Positions 51,727 through 61,434 of a stretch of DNA of 64,000 nucleotides are shown here, in pieces. Below the pieces are notes generated by a model. The model was given only the letters and a program-made list of their open reading frames with translations, ran no database searches and had not been told where the DNA came from. Made by a program: the position numbers and the translations under genes. Each line of letters opens with the position of its first letter. The first letter of the stretch is position 1. The DNA lies in contig NZ_FXTI01000005.1 in NCBI RefSeq assembly GCF_900182565.1, positions 62,001-126,000 on the forward strand, written 5' to 3'. The DNA is from Melghirimyces algeriensis. Its GTDB lineage: Bacteria; Bacillota; Bacilli; Thermoactinomycetales; DSM-45169.

Positions 51727-52983
51727 TTATCCTGATCGTTTCACTTCGTTTATTTTCCTGATTCCATTGCACAATAGAGACTCCAATTCCCGATAAAGAT
51801 GGGCAGCCAATTTTTGCCTGTCCCCATACTGCTCAATATACCATCGACCCCGATTGGCAATTTGTTCTTTTTCATGGACAGAAAAACTTCTGATCCGTAC
51901 GATCGCCTCAGCTAACCCTTGTGCACTTTCCGCCCCGCTGAACAAACCGAGACGGTTCCCCTCCACAATTTCACGAACTTCTCCGTCAACTGTCGTTATA
52001 ATGGGCTTACCCACATACATATAGTCAAACAATTTATTTGGACGAGCTCCCCGAAAGATTTCATTGTCGGCCAGAGAAATGACACCGCAATCAGCAGCAT
52101 CGATATAGTTATAGATCTCATCTTTGGAAACAGGGGCGTAGAAATGGACATTGTGTAACCCGCGCTCCTTTTTGATCTTCTGGAGACGATTTTTTTCAGG
52201 TCCATCTCCGATTAAGACAATCGCATAATGATCTGGCAGATATTCTCCCGCTCGTACCACATATTCCAGTGCGTTAGCTGGACCGTGGGCGCCGGCGTAA
52301 AGTGTTAGAAACTGATGCGGAGCAATCCCCATTCGACGTCGACAGGTTTTTCTCTTCATGGAATCCGGTTTCCAGGAGCCCTTGACAATACCGTTGGGAA
52401 TCAGTGAGATTTTGGCTGCGTCAATCCCCTTGGATTGAATAAATTTGCGCTGATATTCCGTTAAAACAACGATTTTATTCGCTTTTTTATATAAAAACCG
52501 TTCCAAACCGGATAAGACTTTGATCATCAGCGGGTTTTTTAATCCGCCCATTTTTACCAACGTATCCGGCCACAGATCCCGTACTTCCAATACAAATGGG
52601 CATCGTTTCACCTTGGAAAGAATCCAACCGGACAGAGGTGTCAAGAGGTGGGGAGTGGAAGCAAATAACACATCGGGTCGCCTTCGAAACAACCCTTTTA
52701 GTAAAAAGAGGAACGCAAAGCTCAACATATTCAACACACGTCGAATATCATTTTCACTATGGGGGAAAGACCAAATCCACCGCAGATGAAGCCCTGGGAC
52801 AGGTTTCAGCTCACGCTTGGATTCTTCATCAATCGCCCGGCGTCTGGAATGATTGAATGAGGAAAGCCACAATGTTACTTCCGTTTGTTCTTCATTCGTC
52901 CACTCACAGGCCAGTTCATAATGTCGGGTAATCCCGCCGATATTCGGGGGAACAGCATAGTGATTGGCGATCCAAATATGCAA
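51727..52983 (-). CDS. Glycosyltransferase family 4 (WbuB-like)
   Basis: 418 residues, TTG start with GAGGGAGTG upstream. GT-B fold: the N-terminal part opens with ANHYAVPPNIGGITRHYEL, the C-terminal part has IVLIGDGPEK and the donor site with RPNKLFDYMYVGKPII. It adds a sugar to the lipid-linked repeat unit. The donor is unknown. Confidence 0.87.
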   Translation of the reverse strand: MHIWIANHYAVPPNIGGITRHYELACEWTNEEQTEVTLWLSSFNHSRRRAIDEESKRELKPVPGLHLRWIWSFPHSENDIRRVLNMLSFAFLFLLKGLFRRRPDVLFASTPHLLTPLSGWILSKVKRCPFVLEVRDLWPDTLVKMGGLKNPLMIKVLSGLERFLYKKANKIVVLTEYQRKFIQSKGIDAAKISLIPNGIVKGSWKPDSMKRKTCRRRMGIAPHQFLTLYAGAHGPANALEYVVRAGEYLPDHYAIVLIGDGPEKNRLQKIKKERGLHNVHFYAPVSKDEIYNYIDAADCGVISLADNEIFRGARPNKLFDYMYVGKPIITTVDGEVREIVEGNRLGLFSGAESAQGLAEAIVRIRSFSVHEKEQIANRGRWYIEQYGDRQKLAAHLYRELESLLCNGIRKINEVKRSG

Positions 52984-53005
52984 TTCGCTTCACTCCCTCA
53001 ATCCC

Positions 53006-54106
53006 TCAAAGCTTTTGGTAAAGCTGAATCAACTTTTTTTCTTCCACATTCCAGTTGTAAACATTCCGATATGCTCTCTCTCCATTTTTACCCATCTGTT
53101 TTCTCCGTTGATCATTCGTCAGAATCTCGGTCACCTTTTCAGCCATCTCTTCAGGGTTCAATGGATCAACGGTAACACCCGCTCCGCTTCCTTCAACAAT
53201 CTCCCTCCACAATGGAAAGTTCGTTGCCACAACCGGCAACCCAGCCGACATATATTCAAACAGCTTAATGGGAAGTGATTCCCTGTAATTCTCCACTGGA
53301 TGGAGGCAAACCAGTCCCACTTTTCCTCTTGCCAGCCACCTATGGACTTCTTCAAAGGGGATTCGTCCATGAAGATAAACTCCGTTCTTTTGAAGCTGTT
53401 CTTCATTGCGGTCCTCCGGTTTGATATGCTGGAGCGGTCCAATCAGGTGAAGTTCAGCGTTTAAAGAGGGAGACAGATAATCCATCATTTTCACCATTTC
53501 ACGGTATCCTCGAAGGTATGATATCCCTCCCACATAAAGAATCCGGTTTGTTTCTTCCCCTTCCGGATGAATAGCTGGAAAAGGGAGCGGATAATTTTTG
53601 ATTACCGTCACCTGTGGACAAGAGGCAAAATTGCGGGCAATCGGTTCCGTCGCGGTCACGACAGCCGCCAGTTGTCTTGCTGTCCATTTTTCAACCCGAT
53701 CCGCAACCCAGGAAACTATTTTTCTTAAGGGAGCCGGGATCCATGGTTTGGTTTGAATCTGTTTTGGCAAATCCTCATGGGCATCGTAAATAACAGATGA
53801 ACCCGTGATCCACTGAATCAACACACCCCAGGGAAGCAGCTCCGGATCATGAAAATGAAACCGATCTGCACCGCTGGAAAGGGCCCTTCGAAACAAACGC
53901 CAACCTCCCAAAAGTCGCATCCATTTGTTGTCCGGTTTAGGCAAGCCTACAATTTGGATACCTTGTATTTTGCGCCAGTCAAAGTCTGCAAGCGCATGCA
54001 GTTCCACATCATATCCGGCTTTTGCCAAAGAGACAGCTTCTTTATGAAACACACGGGAGTCATTGTAATGGTGTACGGAGGTGAATATCATGACTTTGCC
54101 CTTCAC
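53006..54106 (-). CDS. Glycosyltransferase family 4
   Basis: 366 residues, GTG start nine bases after AGGAG. It has FTSVHHYNDSRVFHKEAVSLAKAGYDV in the acceptor domain (read as the opening), LYVGGISYLRGY, and the donor motif KLFEYMSAGLPVVATNFP. Part of the polysaccharide operon, directly after the polymerase. Confidence 0.87.
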   Translation of the reverse strand: MKGKVMIFTSVHHYNDSRVFHKEAVSLAKAGYDVELHALADFDWRKIQGIQIVGLPKPDNKWMRLLGGWRLFRRALSSGADRFHFHDPELLPWGVLIQWITGSSVIYDAHEDLPKQIQTKPWIPAPLRKIVSWVADRVEKWTARQLAAVVTATEPIARNFASCPQVTVIKNYPLPFPAIHPEGEETNRILYVGGISYLRGYREMVKMMDYLSPSLNAELHLIGPLQHIKPEDRNEEQLQKNGVYLHGRIPFEEVHRWLARGKVGLVCLHPVENYRESLPIKLFEYMSAGLPVVATNFPLWREIVEGSGAGVTVDPLNPEEMAEKVTEILTNDQRRKQMGKNGERAYRNVYNWNVEEKKLIQLYQKL

Positions 54107-54120
54107 ATGACGACTCTCCT

Positions 54121-55527
54121 TTAAGTTGACCCTTCAGCCTTTGCGACCCTTTCTTGTTCCCTTTCTCCTACGGCAACCACGGCCAATGCAAAGCCATATA
54201 CAATCCACATTGGGGTGAAGTGAATGGCCGTACTGGGAGACATCGCTCCAAAAACATAACCGATTAAAGCGATCAGGCTGGCAGTGGCCCCCCATCGAAT
54301 CACCGGGGATAGACCCGTATTTGTAATCCGTGCCAACCTCCACAATCTGTGAAGAAGCCAAATATATAAACACATATACAAGGTAAAAACCAATACACCA
54401 AAGTTCACAAGGATCTCTGCCCACCAATTGTGTATATTGGTCTTGTTATATACATTGGGGGCACCTTCCATGAAATATTCAATATTTCCGGCCCCCACCC
54501 CCAGGTAGTTACTGTGATGAAGAAATCGCAATCCATTGATAATCAACGCTTTTCGTATGCTGATGCTTTTACCCTCCGGAGCAGGGTCACCCGACTCTAC
54601 TACATCCCCATCCTGCTGAAGTTGCCAGTCTTTCTGTAGATTCTGGATCACTCCCATCGTTGTTCCCAATTTGTCACGGATCTGTGGAGATATCAGAGTG
54701 GAGCTGAGAACCGCGACCAATAGAATGCCCAGAAAAACCCAGCCCACTCCTTTCAAAAAGTGACGGCGAAGCTTTGTACGTTCCACCGTAAAGAAAATAG
54801 ATATCAACCAGCTGATTGTGATCAAAGGCAATGCAAAACCACTGTTGCTTCTGGAACCGGTAATCAATAGACAGCTCAGGGCTATAATCCCCGTGGTATA
54901 GATCAATCCCTTATTTCGACGACGCATGGGAATCATGTACAGAGCCGTAACCAAAAAAGGGAGCCCCAATGTAATGGTTGTGGCAAAATCGTTTTGGTTG
55001 GTAAAAAACGACGTTGGATAGGGAACATTTTGTTCATAATAGCGGGAGACGGGAAGGTGCCACAAAAAAACGGATTCAGACAAGCCAAAAACAACTAGGA
55101 TGAAAAATACACCAAACAAAACCTTGGAGGTATTCTCCATGTTCAGGTGATTTTTAATGAATAGCGGAAAAGACAGACATAAGCTGAGCATGATTAGAAG
55201 AAAAGCAGAATATCTCAATCCTTTATAGAGATCGGCAACCCAGGTCAGGGAAACCGTTGCATACAGAATCCAAAAAGCAAAAAATGCGGTAAACCATCTG
55301 ACAGGATACATATGTGAAGATTCCAGCGAATGTTCATTGACCCACCGAATGACCAGTCCGGCCACCAATAAGAAAAACGTGGCACGAAAAAATGTGACAT
55401 TGAGCCATGGGTCAGACGTTCCCCATGGAACTTGAACCCCCAATGTCGGACCCAAAACAGCAAATACCACCATAAGATGGAACAGCCGATTGAGTTGTTG
55501 TGATCCCGGTAGAAGCAATGAACTCAT
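54121..55527 (-). CDS. O-antigen ligase/polymerase (Wzy)-like membrane protein
   Basis: 468 residues with about 11-12 membrane helices. A large outer loop ends in YLGVGAGNIEYFMEG and NIHNWWAEILVNFGV, where the His and Trp resemble the conserved HNxWxE-like motif of WaaL/Wzy proteins. It should join repeat units outside the membrane. I choose ATG 55527, with AAAGGTGAG upstream; GTG 55536 overlaps the flippase end. Confidence 0.85.
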   Translation of the reverse strand: MSSLLLPGSQQLNRLFHLMVVFAVLGPTLGVQVPWGTSDPWLNVTFFRATFFLLVAGLVIRWVNEHSLESSHMYPVRWFTAFFAFWILYATVSLTWVADLYKGLRYSAFLLIMLSLCLSFPLFIKNHLNMENTSKVLFGVFFILVVFGLSESVFLWHLPVSRYYEQNVPYPTSFFTNQNDFATTITLGLPFLVTALYMIPMRRRNKGLIYTTGIIALSCLLITGSRSNSGFALPLITISWLISIFFTVERTKLRRHFLKGVGWVFLGILLVAVLSSTLISPQIRDKLGTTMGVIQNLQKDWQLQQDGDVVESGDPAPEGKSISIRKALIINGLRFLHHSNYLGVGAGNIEYFMEGAPNVYNKTNIHNWWAEILVNFGVLVFTLYMCLYIWLLHRLWRLARITNTGLSPVIRWGATASLIALIGYVFGAMSPSTAIHFTPMWIVYGFALAVVAVGEREQERVAKAEGST

Positions 55528-55532
55528 CCAAC

Positions 55533-56996
55533 TCACCTTTTTCCAATGATTTTCGGCAACCGGTGTCGAAGATAAGCAATGGATTCAGTATTAAACAAAC
55601 CGGTCAAGAAGACGGACGCTACCATAACAGCCAAGGCGGTCAGATAATAAATCCACATTCCTTCCCAACCTGCTACCTGTCCCCATGTGATAAAAGAAAG
55701 TGTTGCCAGGTATATCAAGAGATAAACGAGCATTCTGCGCATGCGGAAATCCACCTGATATACTTTTTGGCTCTTGCGATAAATGGATAAAAAAGCATAC
55801 AAGTATGTGACGACATTCATTACCGCAGTTCCCCATGGACCGAAGACAGGGATCAACAGAGCATTACCCGCCAAATAGATCCCTGCTGCAACTAGGAATG
55901 TCTTTGAGATATCCTTTGTCTTTTTCTGGATTAAAAGTCCAACGCCGACAATCAAATGCATGGTGTTCAGCATTGTTCCTGTTGCCAACATCCAGACAAA
56001 CGGATACGCGTCAAAATACTCCTTCTTTCCGGCTACAACCTGAATGAGCGGTTCAATAAAAAAGGTAAGAAACAGAATGAAGAAGGTTCCTACCACAAGA
56101 AATGCTCGACCCAACAGGCTGTAGATATCGGGAGCATCTTCCCGTTCCTTGATTGAAACAGAAAAGGGTCGCCAAGCCAGTTGAAAAGCCGTCGTCAAAA
56201 GGGCAATCATACTGGCGAAGCGAAGAGCCAAGCCAAAAATCCCCGCTGCATCGGAAGAAACCATATGATAGATCATGGGACGACTGACAGCATTCATCAC
56301 CCAAAAAGCAAACAATGCCGGTAACAGTGGAATTCCATAGCTTAACAGGTCATTGATATGCTTTTTCTTCACTGACAGGGTAAATTTGTCTCGGTAGTAC
56401 CATAACAGGACAGCCGCCACCAGGGATTGTGCCAGAATCTGTCCATAGAAAATCCCCAGAACGCCTTGTTTTTCTACAACAACAAAGTAAACACTGGCAA
56501 TCGATGAACCGATTACAAAGCTCATGCTTCCAAAGTTAAATGTCCAAACTTGCCGGCTGAAGCGGGCATAAGCCAGTGTCTGCTGAATGATCACGTTAAA
56601 AACAATCACTAAAACCGCTAATGTCAAAAGATGTGGATATCCTTGGGGGTCCTCATACAAAAGGAGTGCCGAAGGCTCACTCAAAAAAGACATAAGGGCA
56701 AGAAAAGCCAGACTGATCAAAGCTGGGACTCCCACTGCTGCCGTAAAATAGCGATTGCGCTCTTCTTCATCCTTTGCTTCAAAATAATAATAAGCAAACG
56801 CCGTATCGGTACCCAAAATGCACAGATAAGTGAGAACCATTGCAATGGTGTTGGTTAAATCCCAGTCGCCGAATTCAGATGTCTGAAGCTGGCGTGTATA
56901 AACCGGCACCAAGAGAAAGCTGACAATTTTGTTTCCCATTAAGGCCACAGCAAACGCAGTGGAATCAGAGAACAGTTGTTTAATCTTGGTCAGCAT
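55533..56996 (-). CDS. Polysaccharide flippase (Wzx, MOP family)
   Basis: 487 residues, about 14 membrane helices, opening SDSTAFAVALMGNKIVSFLL and with FGDWDLTNTIAMVLTYL. Wzx proteins flip lipid-linked repeat units across the membrane. Next to a Wzy-like gene, this indicates a Wzx/Wzy-dependent pathway rather than an ABC-exported polymer. Confidence 0.9.
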   Translation of the reverse strand: MLTKIKQLFSDSTAFAVALMGNKIVSFLLVPVYTRQLQTSEFGDWDLTNTIAMVLTYLCILGTDTAFAYYYFEAKDEEERNRYFTAAVGVPALISLAFLALMSFLSEPSALLLYEDPQGYPHLLTLAVLVIVFNVIIQQTLAYARFSRQVWTFNFGSMSFVIGSSIASVYFVVVEKQGVLGIFYGQILAQSLVAAVLLWYYRDKFTLSVKKKHINDLLSYGIPLLPALFAFWVMNAVSRPMIYHMVSSDAAGIFGLALRFASMIALLTTAFQLAWRPFSVSIKEREDAPDIYSLLGRAFLVVGTFFILFLTFFIEPLIQVVAGKKEYFDAYPFVWMLATGTMLNTMHLIVGVGLLIQKKTKDISKTFLVAAGIYLAGNALLIPVFGPWGTAVMNVVTYLYAFLSIYRKSQKVYQVDFRMRRMLVYLLIYLATLSFITWGQVAGWEGMWIYYLTALAVMVASVFLTGLFNTESIAYLRHRLPKIIGKR

Positions 56997-57012
56997 AGCG
57001 CTTTTACCTCTC

Positions 57013-57753
57013 TTACTCGCGCATCAGCTCCCTTTCCGGAACCGGTCGCAATGCATGGGCCGGCACCCCGACATAGACCATGGCAGGTTCCGTATCCCGG
57101 TTAACCACCGCACCTGCGGCAATGAAGCACTCCTGTGCAACAACCACACCAGGCAACAAGATTGCACCTCCCCCAATCCGGGCTCTTCGTTTAACAATCG
57201 GTCCCTGTACAGACTTGAAACGTTCCTCGGTTCGACCCATGAAGTTGTCATTGGTGGTTACTACACCCGGAGCAATGAATACATCCTCCTCCACCCGGGA
57301 ATAGGCAGTGATATACGCGTTGGATTGTATTTTGGTGCGGGAGCCGACCTTCACTTGGTTTTCAAGAGCCACACCCCGGCCAATCACTACCCTGTTATCG
57401 ATTGTGCACTTTTCTCGAATAAAGGACTGATCCGCCACCAGAACCTCCCGTCCGATGTAACTTCCTCGATAAAGGACAGTGTTGGCCCCAATTGTGCATT
57501 CTTCTCCAATCACCAATTCTGAAAGATCAGCATCCACCTTCACCGTGCTCGTTTTTGCCGGCCGGGGCCATCGTCCGACCACTGTATGGTCATCAATAAC
57601 CGACCCATTTCCAATAACTGTATCCGAATGGATGGTTACATGGTTGCCGACCGTGACATTATCACCTAAAACAGCTCCCTCTTCAATAAGGGTAAAATGG
57701 CCTATACGTACATCTCTCCCAATCCGGGCAGTTGGATGGATCAATTGACTCAT
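57013..57753 (-). CDS. wbpD: Left-handed beta-helix acyltransferase, WbpD-like
   Basis: 246 residues made almost wholly of hexapeptide repeats (ARIGRDVRIGHFTLIEEGAVLG and so on), with a His-rich loop HTVVGRWPRP. Two repeat blocks flank an insert. WbpD acetylates the 3-amino group of UDP-GlcNAc(3NH2)A. The call rests on the fold and on the neighbouring dehydrogenase, oxidoreductase and aminotransferase genes. Confidence 0.78.
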   Translation of the reverse strand: MSQLIHPTARIGRDVRIGHFTLIEEGAVLGDNVTVGNHVTIHSDTVIGNGSVIDDHTVVGRWPRPAKTSTVKVDADLSELVIGEECTIGANTVLYRGSYIGREVLVADQSFIREKCTIDNRVVIGRGVALENQVKVGSRTKIQSNAYITAYSRVEEDVFIAPGVVTTNDNFMGRTEERFKSVQGPIVKRRARIGGGAILLPGVVVAQECFIAAGAVVNRDTEPAMVYVGVPAHALRPVPERELMRE

Positions 57754-57772
57754 GCCGAATCCTCCATTTGGA

Positions 57773-59086
57773 TTAGATCTTTTCGTAGTCTGCTGAGATC
57801 GACTGAATGTTTTTCATTCCATTTCGCGTATCAAATATTACTTTGGCATGATTGGCGATAAACTGATAGTCGTATACGCTATGGTCTGTTGTGATTAATA
57901 CAATATCCGATGAGGCCAATAATTCCTCTGTCAATGTCTGACTTTCATAGGATCGCCCATTAAGCTGAAAAGATGAAATATACGGATCATTCACCCAAAT
58001 TCGGGCACCTTTTTTCTCAAGCTTATGGATCACCTCAATTGCAGGTGACTCCCGGATATCATCAATATCTTTTTTATACGTGACGCCCAGAAGAAGGACG
58101 TTGGAGCCTTTCAATGGTTTTCCATGACGGTTTAGCATTTGTATCGTGCGTTCCACCACAAAGTCGGGCATATAATTGTTGATTTCCCCTGCCAGTTCAA
58201 TCAACCGGGTATGGTACTTATACTCTCTGGCTTTCCATGTCAGATAGTACGGATCAATCGGAATACAATGTCCTCCCAATCCGGGCCCTGGGTAGAAAGG
58301 CATAAAACCGTAAGGCTTTGTTTTTGCAGCCTCAAGCACTTCCCAGTAGTCAATCCCCATTTTGTTACAAAGAATCGCCATTTCATTCGCTAAAGCAATA
58401 TTAATATTTCGAAAGGTATTCTCCAGGATTTTTTCCATTTCAGCAACTGCCGGAACGGAAACCTCAAACACTTCACCTTCCAGCACATTGCGATAAAGGG
58501 CGGCAGCCACACGGGTGCAGTCTTTTGTCACGCCCCCTACCACTCTGGGCGTGTTTTTCGTTTTGTAAACTTTGTTCCCCGGATCAACCCGTTCCGGAGA
58601 AAAGGCAAGAAAAAAACCTTCACCCACTTTTAGGCCGCTTTCCTCCAAAATGGGCAAAACCACCTCTTCCGTTGTTCCCGGATACGTCGTACTTTCCAAA
58701 ACAACCAACATGCCCGGATGAATCCGCTTGGCAATCTCTCTGGCAGAAGCCTCCACGTAAGAAGTGTCCGGTTGTTGGTACTGGTCAAGAGGTGTAGGAA
58801 CACAAATCGCCACTGCATCCACTTCGCTGATATCGGAGTAGTTGGTTGTCGCCCGCAACTGTCCGGTCTGCACCATTCGGGTCAGTTCTTCGTCCACCAC
58901 ATCCCCAATATAATTGATCCCTTGGTTTACCATATCCACACGCTTTTGCTGAATATCAAAACCGATGACGCGGTATCCGGCATTTGCCTTTTCTACAGCC
59001 AATGGAAGTCCCACATACCCCAGACCCACCACACCGATCACGGCTTCTTTCCGATCGATTTTTTCCAATACTTTTTCAGCGATCAT
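57773..59086 (-). CDS. wbpA: UDP-N-acetylhexosamine 6-dehydrogenase, WbpA/WecC family
   Basis: 437 residues. NAD site GVVGLGYVGLPLAVEKANAG (about 20-39), catalytic Cys in GLGGHCIPIDPYYL (about 265), and C-terminal LLGVTYKKDIDDIRESPA. It oxidises the 6-OH of a UDP-HexNAc to the uronic acid. Together with the next genes this is the first step towards a diacetamido uronic acid. Confidence 0.88.
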   Translation of the reverse strand: MIAEKVLEKIDRKEAVIGVVGLGYVGLPLAVEKANAGYRVIGFDIQQKRVDMVNQGINYIGDVVDEELTRMVQTGQLRATTNYSDISEVDAVAICVPTPLDQYQQPDTSYVEASAREIAKRIHPGMLVVLESTTYPGTTEEVVLPILEESGLKVGEGFFLAFSPERVDPGNKVYKTKNTPRVVGGVTKDCTRVAAALYRNVLEGEVFEVSVPAVAEMEKILENTFRNINIALANEMAILCNKMGIDYWEVLEAAKTKPYGFMPFYPGPGLGGHCIPIDPYYLTWKAREYKYHTRLIELAGEINNYMPDFVVERTIQMLNRHGKPLKGSNVLLLGVTYKKDIDDIRESPAIEVIHKLEKKGARIWVNDPYISSFQLNGRSYESQTLTEELLASSDIVLITTDHSVYDYQFIANHAKVIFDTRNGMKNIQSISADYEKI

Positions 59087-59092
59087 TCAGCC

Positions 59093-60217
59093 TCAACCCT
59101 TTTCACCATAAGTGAAAAACTGTTTGATTGCTTTCACCACTTGGAACTGACTTTCTTCGTCCAACTCTGGATGGAGGGGAAGCGCCATTGATCTTTTACA
59201 TATTTTCTCAGATATCGGAAAATCTCCTTCTTGATACCCCAAACTTTTGTATACTTCTTGAAGATGGAGTGGAACCGGATAGTAGGCTGCTGTAGCAATT
59301 CCCTCGCTTTTAAGATGGGTGATCAATGCATCCCGCCGGTCTGTCTGAATGATGTACAAATGGTAGATATGCGTTCGGTCTCTTTCAGCAAAAGGCGTTA
59401 TCACCGGAACGTCCTTCAGCAGTTGATTATAGAGGGTGGCTCGTTTCCTGCGAGCCTCATTCCATCGATCTAGATATGGAAGTTTCACTCTTAGTAGCGC
59501 GGCCTGCAATTCATCTAGCCGACTGTTGTATCCAACCGAGGCATGATGGTATTTGGATTGAGGACTTCGACCATGTACACGCAGACGGCGGATTTTTTCA
59601 TTCAATCCTTCATCACTGGTAACCACCATTCCACCGTCTCCATATCCACCCAGATTTTTGGTGGGAAAAAAAGAGAACGTGCTGGCATCTCCGAATGAAC
59701 CGATCTTCTGTCCTTTATATTCCGCCCCGATCGCCTGGGCGGCATCCTCAAGCACCCAAAGACCATGATCCCTGGCAACATCCATCACTTCATCCATGTC
59801 CACAGGCTGGCCAAAAATATGAACCGGAATGACCGCCTTGGTTTTATCCGTTATTTTTTCTTTTAATTGGGAGACATCCAAATTATATGTTTGTGGGTCC
59901 ACATCCACAAATACAGGTCGGGCGCCCAATTGGGAGACAACTTCTGCTGTTGCAAAGAACGTAAAGGGGGTTGTAATCACTTCATCCCCTGGACCCACCC
60001 CCCAAGCATCCAATGTCAACTGAAGGGCATCGGTCCCGTTGGCAACACCGATCCCAAAGCGTGTACCGCACAATGCGGCCACTTCCCTTTCCAGAGCTTC
60101 CACTTCTGTACCCAGGATATACCGACCACTTTCCAAAACGCGGCTGATCGCTTCTTGAATGTCATCCTGTATCTGACGGTACTGTGCTTGAAGATCAAGC
60201 AAAGGGATCTCCTTCAT
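59093..60217 (-). CDS. wbpE: DegT/DnrJ/EryC1 aminotransferase, WbpE-like
   Basis: 374 residues. PLP lysine in FSFFPTKNLGGYGDGG (about residue 185), with LEDAAQAIGAEYKGQ earlier. It would place an amino group at C3 of the UDP-sugar after oxidation by the oxidoreductase gene, whose stop overlaps this ATG as ATGA-type coupling. Substrate assignment follows from the gene set. Confidence 0.86.
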   Translation of the reverse strand: MKEIPLLDLQAQYRQIQDDIQEAISRVLESGRYILGTEVEALEREVAALCGTRFGIGVANGTDALQLTLDAWGVGPGDEVITTPFTFFATAEVVSQLGARPVFVDVDPQTYNLDVSQLKEKITDKTKAVIPVHIFGQPVDMDEVMDVARDHGLWVLEDAAQAIGAEYKGQKIGSFGDASTFSFFPTKNLGGYGDGGMVVTSDEGLNEKIRRLRVHGRSPQSKYHHASVGYNSRLDELQAALLRVKLPYLDRWNEARRKRATLYNQLLKDVPVITPFAERDRTHIYHLYIIQTDRRDALITHLKSEGIATAAYYPVPLHLQEVYKSLGYQEGDFPISEKICKRSMALPLHPELDEESQFQVVKAIKQFFTYGEKG

Positions 60218-61269
60218 TTCATCTCTCCCTCTTTTCCAACAAATTCTTCAAGGAGATCATCGATATAAACGGATTGGCCGGTCTCGGCCGATCTCTGACA
60301 AGCTACAGCCAGACTGAGTGCTCGCATACCATCTTCCCCGGTCACTAAAGGACGGCTCCCTTTTTGAACCGCTTCAGTCATATCCTGAATCAAACAGTGA
60401 TGACCGGGAATGCCGTATGGATTATCATTCACCCGCCGCATCACCGCTTCTGTCTCTCCATCCGTCATATCTGCAAACTTCCAGGCTTGAATCCAGTTGG
60501 CGGTTGGACCTCCGACCACCGCAGTTCCGGTCTCACCAAACAGAGATAATGATTCTTCCAGATTACGCGGATAAAGTGTTACAGCCGCTTCAACCACTCC
60601 AAGAGCCCCGTTTTTAAAGGTCAGAATCGATACGGATGTATCTTCTGTTTCAATGTTACGTAGGCGGGTCGAGTGAAAGGATGATACTTTCTCCACCTCT
60701 CCCATCATCCAGAGAAGGAGATCCAGGTTATGAATCGCTTGATTCATCAACACACCACCATCCATCCTGCGGGTGCCACGCCATGAAGCTTGGTCGTAAT
60801 ACTCCTGATCCCGATTCCAGCGAACCGTCGCATTGGCGTGACTGAACGTTCCAAAAGCCCCCTCTTCCACCCGGCATCTCAATGCCCGGATGGCTGGGCG
60901 AAACCGATTGGGATGCACCACACTCAGCTGGACACCATGATGGTCACAAGCCTGAACCATGCGAACAGCATCCGTGAGTGTCAAAGCCATTGGCTTTTCT
61001 ACGACAATATGCTTTCCCTGTTCAGCCGCCCGTACAGTCAAATCAGCGTGGAGACCGCTTGGAGTGCATATATTCACCACATCCACATCCGGGGAGGTCA
61101 GGATTTCCATCACATCCGTGCTCCCCGACACTCCCTGTTCGGTAAAATGTGTCAGCTTATCGGGATCTTTATCACAAACCCGAACCAATTTGGCTCCATC
61201 TACATCATCGATGGCTTTCTTGTGTTTTTTCGCAATATGCCCACAACCGATAATCCCATACCGTATCAT
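60214..61269 (-). CDS. wbpB: Gfo/Idh/MocA oxidoreductase, WbpB-like
   Basis: 351 residues. N-terminal NAD fold GIIGCGHIAKKHKKAID, catalytic Lys-Pro in VVEKPMALTL (about 95) and MDGGVLMNQAIHNLDLL. WbpB oxidises the C3 hydroxyl of UDP-GlcNAcA. It is coupled to the aminotransferase gene. Myo-inositol-type oxidoreductases share the fold, but the neighbours favour WbpB. Confidence 0.85.
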   Translation of the reverse strand: MIRYGIIGCGHIAKKHKKAIDDVDGAKLVRVCDKDPDKLTHFTEQGVSGSTDVMEILTSPDVDVVNICTPSGLHADLTVRAAEQGKHIVVEKPMALTLTDAVRMVQACDHHGVQLSVVHPNRFRPAIRALRCRVEEGAFGTFSHANATVRWNRDQEYYDQASWRGTRRMDGGVLMNQAIHNLDLLLWMMGEVEKVSSFHSTRLRNIETEDTSVSILTFKNGALGVVEAAVTLYPRNLEESLSLFGETGTAVVGGPTANWIQAWKFADMTDGETEAVMRRVNDNPYGIPGHHCLIQDMTEAVQKGSRPLVTGEDGMRALSLAVACQRSAETGQSVYIDDLLEEFVGKEGEMK

Positions 61270-61434
61270 CCTGATCCCTCTCCCCCCAATCGATCAAACA
61301 GGTCCGAGTTATATTTCTGTATTGTTACATTGTTACAATGAGGTTACAAACAATGTAGCATAGATTAGGTGGATGGATATTGTTTCGGGCGATTCTTAAA
61401 AAAATCTTAGCGATCTGTTAAAAAATATTTATAT

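Noticed and set aside
61329..61341. CATTGTTACAATG palindrome as an operator
   Set aside because: A single short palindrome in AT-rich sequence; no partner site or regulator was seen, so it is not scored as a finding.
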